A stretch of DNA of 64,000 nt, from contig CAVXAB010000043.1 of NCBI GenBank assembly GCA_963759545.1, positions 8,476 through 72,475 of the forward strand, given 5' to 3'. Of this stretch, positions 62,634 through 64,000 are shown piece after piece. The translations under genes and the position numbers were made by a program. Under the pieces are notes generated by a model that saw nothing but the letters and a program-made list of their open reading frames with translations, was not told where the DNA came from and made no database searches. The stretch is from Trebonia sp963759545 (GTDB lineage Bacteria > Actinomycetota > Actinomycetes > Streptosporangiales > Streptosporangiaceae). Position 1 is the stretch's first letter. The number at the start of each line of letters is the position of its first letter.

Positions 62634-64000
62634 CGCCCCGCCGCCCGGGCCGCGGCCGCGGCGCCAGCCCCGACCTGGGCCGCCCGCTCCGCCGCGCGAC
62701 CCTGGCGGCGGACACCGCGGCAACACCCTGGGCCTGCGGCTGGCGCTCGCGTTCCTCGGCGTGGCGCTGGCGGCGGTCGCGCTGATCGCCGTCCTCACCG
62801 CGGTCTTCTCCTCCGTCGACGTGTCCTCGCTGGCGAGCAGGCAGCGCAACGAGCTGGCCGGCGCGTTCGCGGTGGCGGCGGGCAGCGCGTGGCAGCAGAA
62901 CCAGAGCTGGGCTGGCGCCGACCTCACGCCCGTCACCGACCCGGCCGAGGAGATCGGCGTACAGCTTCAGGTGCGTGACACCGGCGGCCGCCCCGTGGCG
63001 GCGACCAGCGGCTTCGCGGCGGCGGCCGGCCCCGCGACCAGTGCGCCCGTGCTGGTCCACGGCCACCAGGAGGGCTCGGTGCTCGTCAAGCTGACCGCGT
63101 CCGGCCTGGGCGGCGCCGATGCGATCCTGCGGACCGCGCTGCTGCGCGCCATCGCCGGGGCCGCCGGGCTCGCCGCCCTGCTCGCGCTCGTCACGGGCCT
63201 TGGGGTCTCCCGGCGGATCACCCGGCCCGTGGCCCGGCTGATCGCGGTGACCCAGGCGATGGCCAGCGGCGACCGCTCCGCGCGCGCGGGCGAGATCAGG
63301 GCGCCCGGTGAACTTCGCGAGCTCGCCGTCGCGTTCGACCACATGGCGGACACGCTCGACCACGAGGACAAGATCCGCCGGGACCTGGTCGCGAGCGTCA
63401 CCCATGAGCTGCGCACGCCGGTCGCGGTGCTCCAGGCCGGGCACGAGGCCCTGCTTGACGGCGTCACCGAGCCGGGCCCAGAGGAGCTCGGGTCGCTGCG
63501 CGACGAGGTGCTCCGCCTGGCCCGCATGGTGGACGACCTGCAGACGATGGCCGCCGCCGACGCCGCCGTCCTCCAGCTGACGCGGGAGCGGCACGATCTC
63601 GCCGACATCGCGGGGTCCGCGGCCGACAGCCTGGCCCGCAGGTTCGAGACGGCGGAGGTCGCGCTCGTCCGCCAGCTGGCCCAGGCGCCGGTGCTCGCCG
63701 ATGAGCGGTGGATGCACCAGGTGGTGACCAACCTGCTCGGCAACGCGCTCAAGTTCACCCCGGCCGGCGGTACCGTCACGATCCGGACCAGGCAGGATGG
63801 CCCGAGCGCGGTGCTCGAGGTCGCGGATACCGGCGTCGGCGTCCCGGCCGACGAACTGCCGCGCATCTTCGACCGGTTCTGGCGCGGCCAGGCGGCCGCC
63901 CAGACGTCCGGTAGCGGTATCGGCCTGGCCATCGCGGCCGAGCTGACGCTGGCGCACGGCGGCACGCTCACCGCCGCGAGCGAGCCGGGTGTGCGGACGT
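62626..64000 (+). CDS. Sensor histidine kinase (3' end outside window)
   Basis: 458 residues visible from ATG 62626. A Pro/Arg-rich cytosolic start, membrane helix LALAFLGVALAAVALIAVLT (~38-58), a ~110-residue extracytoplasmic sensor part, second helix near 168-188 (AIAGAAGLAALLALVTGLGV), HAMP, then the phospho-acceptor His in LVASVTHELRTPVAVLQAGH and HATPase boxes VVTNLLGNALKFTPAGG, VADTGVGVP, SGSGIGLAIAAE. It cuts off just after the G2 box, so nearly complete. Partner of the regulator at 61935. Confidence 0.93.
   Translation, partial: MTDAPPPGPRPRRQPRPGPPAPPRDPGGGHRGNTLGLRLALAFLGVALAAVALIAVLTAVFSSVDVSSLASRQRNELAGAFAVAAGSAWQQNQSWAGADLTPVTDPAEEIGVQLQVRDTGGRPVAATSGFAAAAGPATSAPVLVHGHQEGSVLVKLTASGLGGADAILRTALLRAIAGAAGLAALLALVTGLGVSRRITRPVARLIAVTQAMASGDRSARAGEIRAPGELRELAVAFDHMADTLDHEDKIRRDLVASVTHELRTPVAVLQAGHEALLDGVTEPGPEELGSLRDEVLRLARMVDDLQTMAAADAAVLQLTRERHDLADIAGSAADSLARRFETAEVALVRQLAQAPVLADERWMHQVVTNLLGNALKFTPAGGTVTIRTRQDGPSAVLEVADTGVGVPADELPRIFDRFWRGQAAAQTSGSGIGLAIAAELTLAHGGTLTAASEPGVRT

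Overview
The window is high-GC, strongly GC3-biased DNA from an actinomycete. It carries a Pup ligase (PafA), which is almost confined to Actinobacteria, and many GTG/TTG starts. It has short overlapping operons, actinobacterial-type carbohydrate ABC systems and LacI, TetR and NarL regulators. I cannot name the genus. No rRNA, tRNA or CRISPR array was seen.

Layout. (1) 1-15.4 kb: a catabolic island for an aromatic or tricarboxylate-like acid. It holds a 4,5-dihydroxyphthalate decarboxylase-like protein, a zinc alcohol dehydrogenase, an RraA/HMG-aldolase-like protein, a 3-hydroxyisobutyrate-dehydrogenase-like protein, a TctA-TctB fusion, a TctC lipoprotein, a bicupin, a TRIP13/Pch2-like AAA+ ATPase, an LspA-like membrane protein, an anion/cation MFS transporter and two more cupin proteins. 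A phosphoglycerate mutase sits inside it. A 28-nt site repeated upstream of the tct genes and of the cupin-MFS pair suggests one regulon. (2) 15.7-26.8 kb: a urea (or guanidine) carboxylase operon: permease, UAAP1, UAAP2, urea carboxylase, allophanate hydrolase and a TetR regulator. A decayed IS605-type TnpB element lies between the last two. (3) 27-29.4 kb: a VOC protein and two methyltransferases. (4) 29.4-39.4 kb: C1/C3 metabolism. This comprises a formaldehyde dehydrogenase, a NarL-type two-component pair in an operon with an ErcA-like iron alcohol dehydrogenase and an orphan DhaK, and the divergent glpF-glpK-glpD. (5) 39.4-51.7 kb: a DUF2207-like protein, PafA, a GH127-like glycosidase, a molybdopterin oxidoreductase with membrane partner, a GT39-like protein, then epimerase-GT2-DUF2064-methyltransferase. 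(6) 51.7-58.4 kb: a GH31 alpha-xylosidase-like gene with a sugar ABC transporter and LacI regulator. (7) 58.6-64 kb: TerC, a general-stress-like protein, an SMR exporter, DedA, a DksA/TraR protein and an OmpR-type two-component system that runs off the right edge.

At least eight otherwise conserved genes are broken by one apparent single-base indel each: the first gene, the zinc ADH (twice), TetR, glpK, pafA, the hexapeptide-repeat membrane protein, GH31 and the stress protein. In glpK, pafA and GH31, removing one base restores a length close to the family norm. I therefore read most of these as sequence errors and annotate whole genes across them. TnpB is the exception: it carries too many shifts and looks truly decayed.

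The most unusual item is the TRIP13/Pch2-like ATPase translationally coupled to a bicupin gene. It keeps the TRIP13 signature motifs but lacks the N-terminal HORMA-recognition domain, and no HORMA or CBASS gene is nearby. Other items worth following are the shared 28-nt operator, a 200-bp dispersed hairpin repeat, a 28-bp perfect palindrome before the urea-carboxylase permease, a TctB domain split by a long linker, and an ErcA-like ADH/two-component/DhaK operon.
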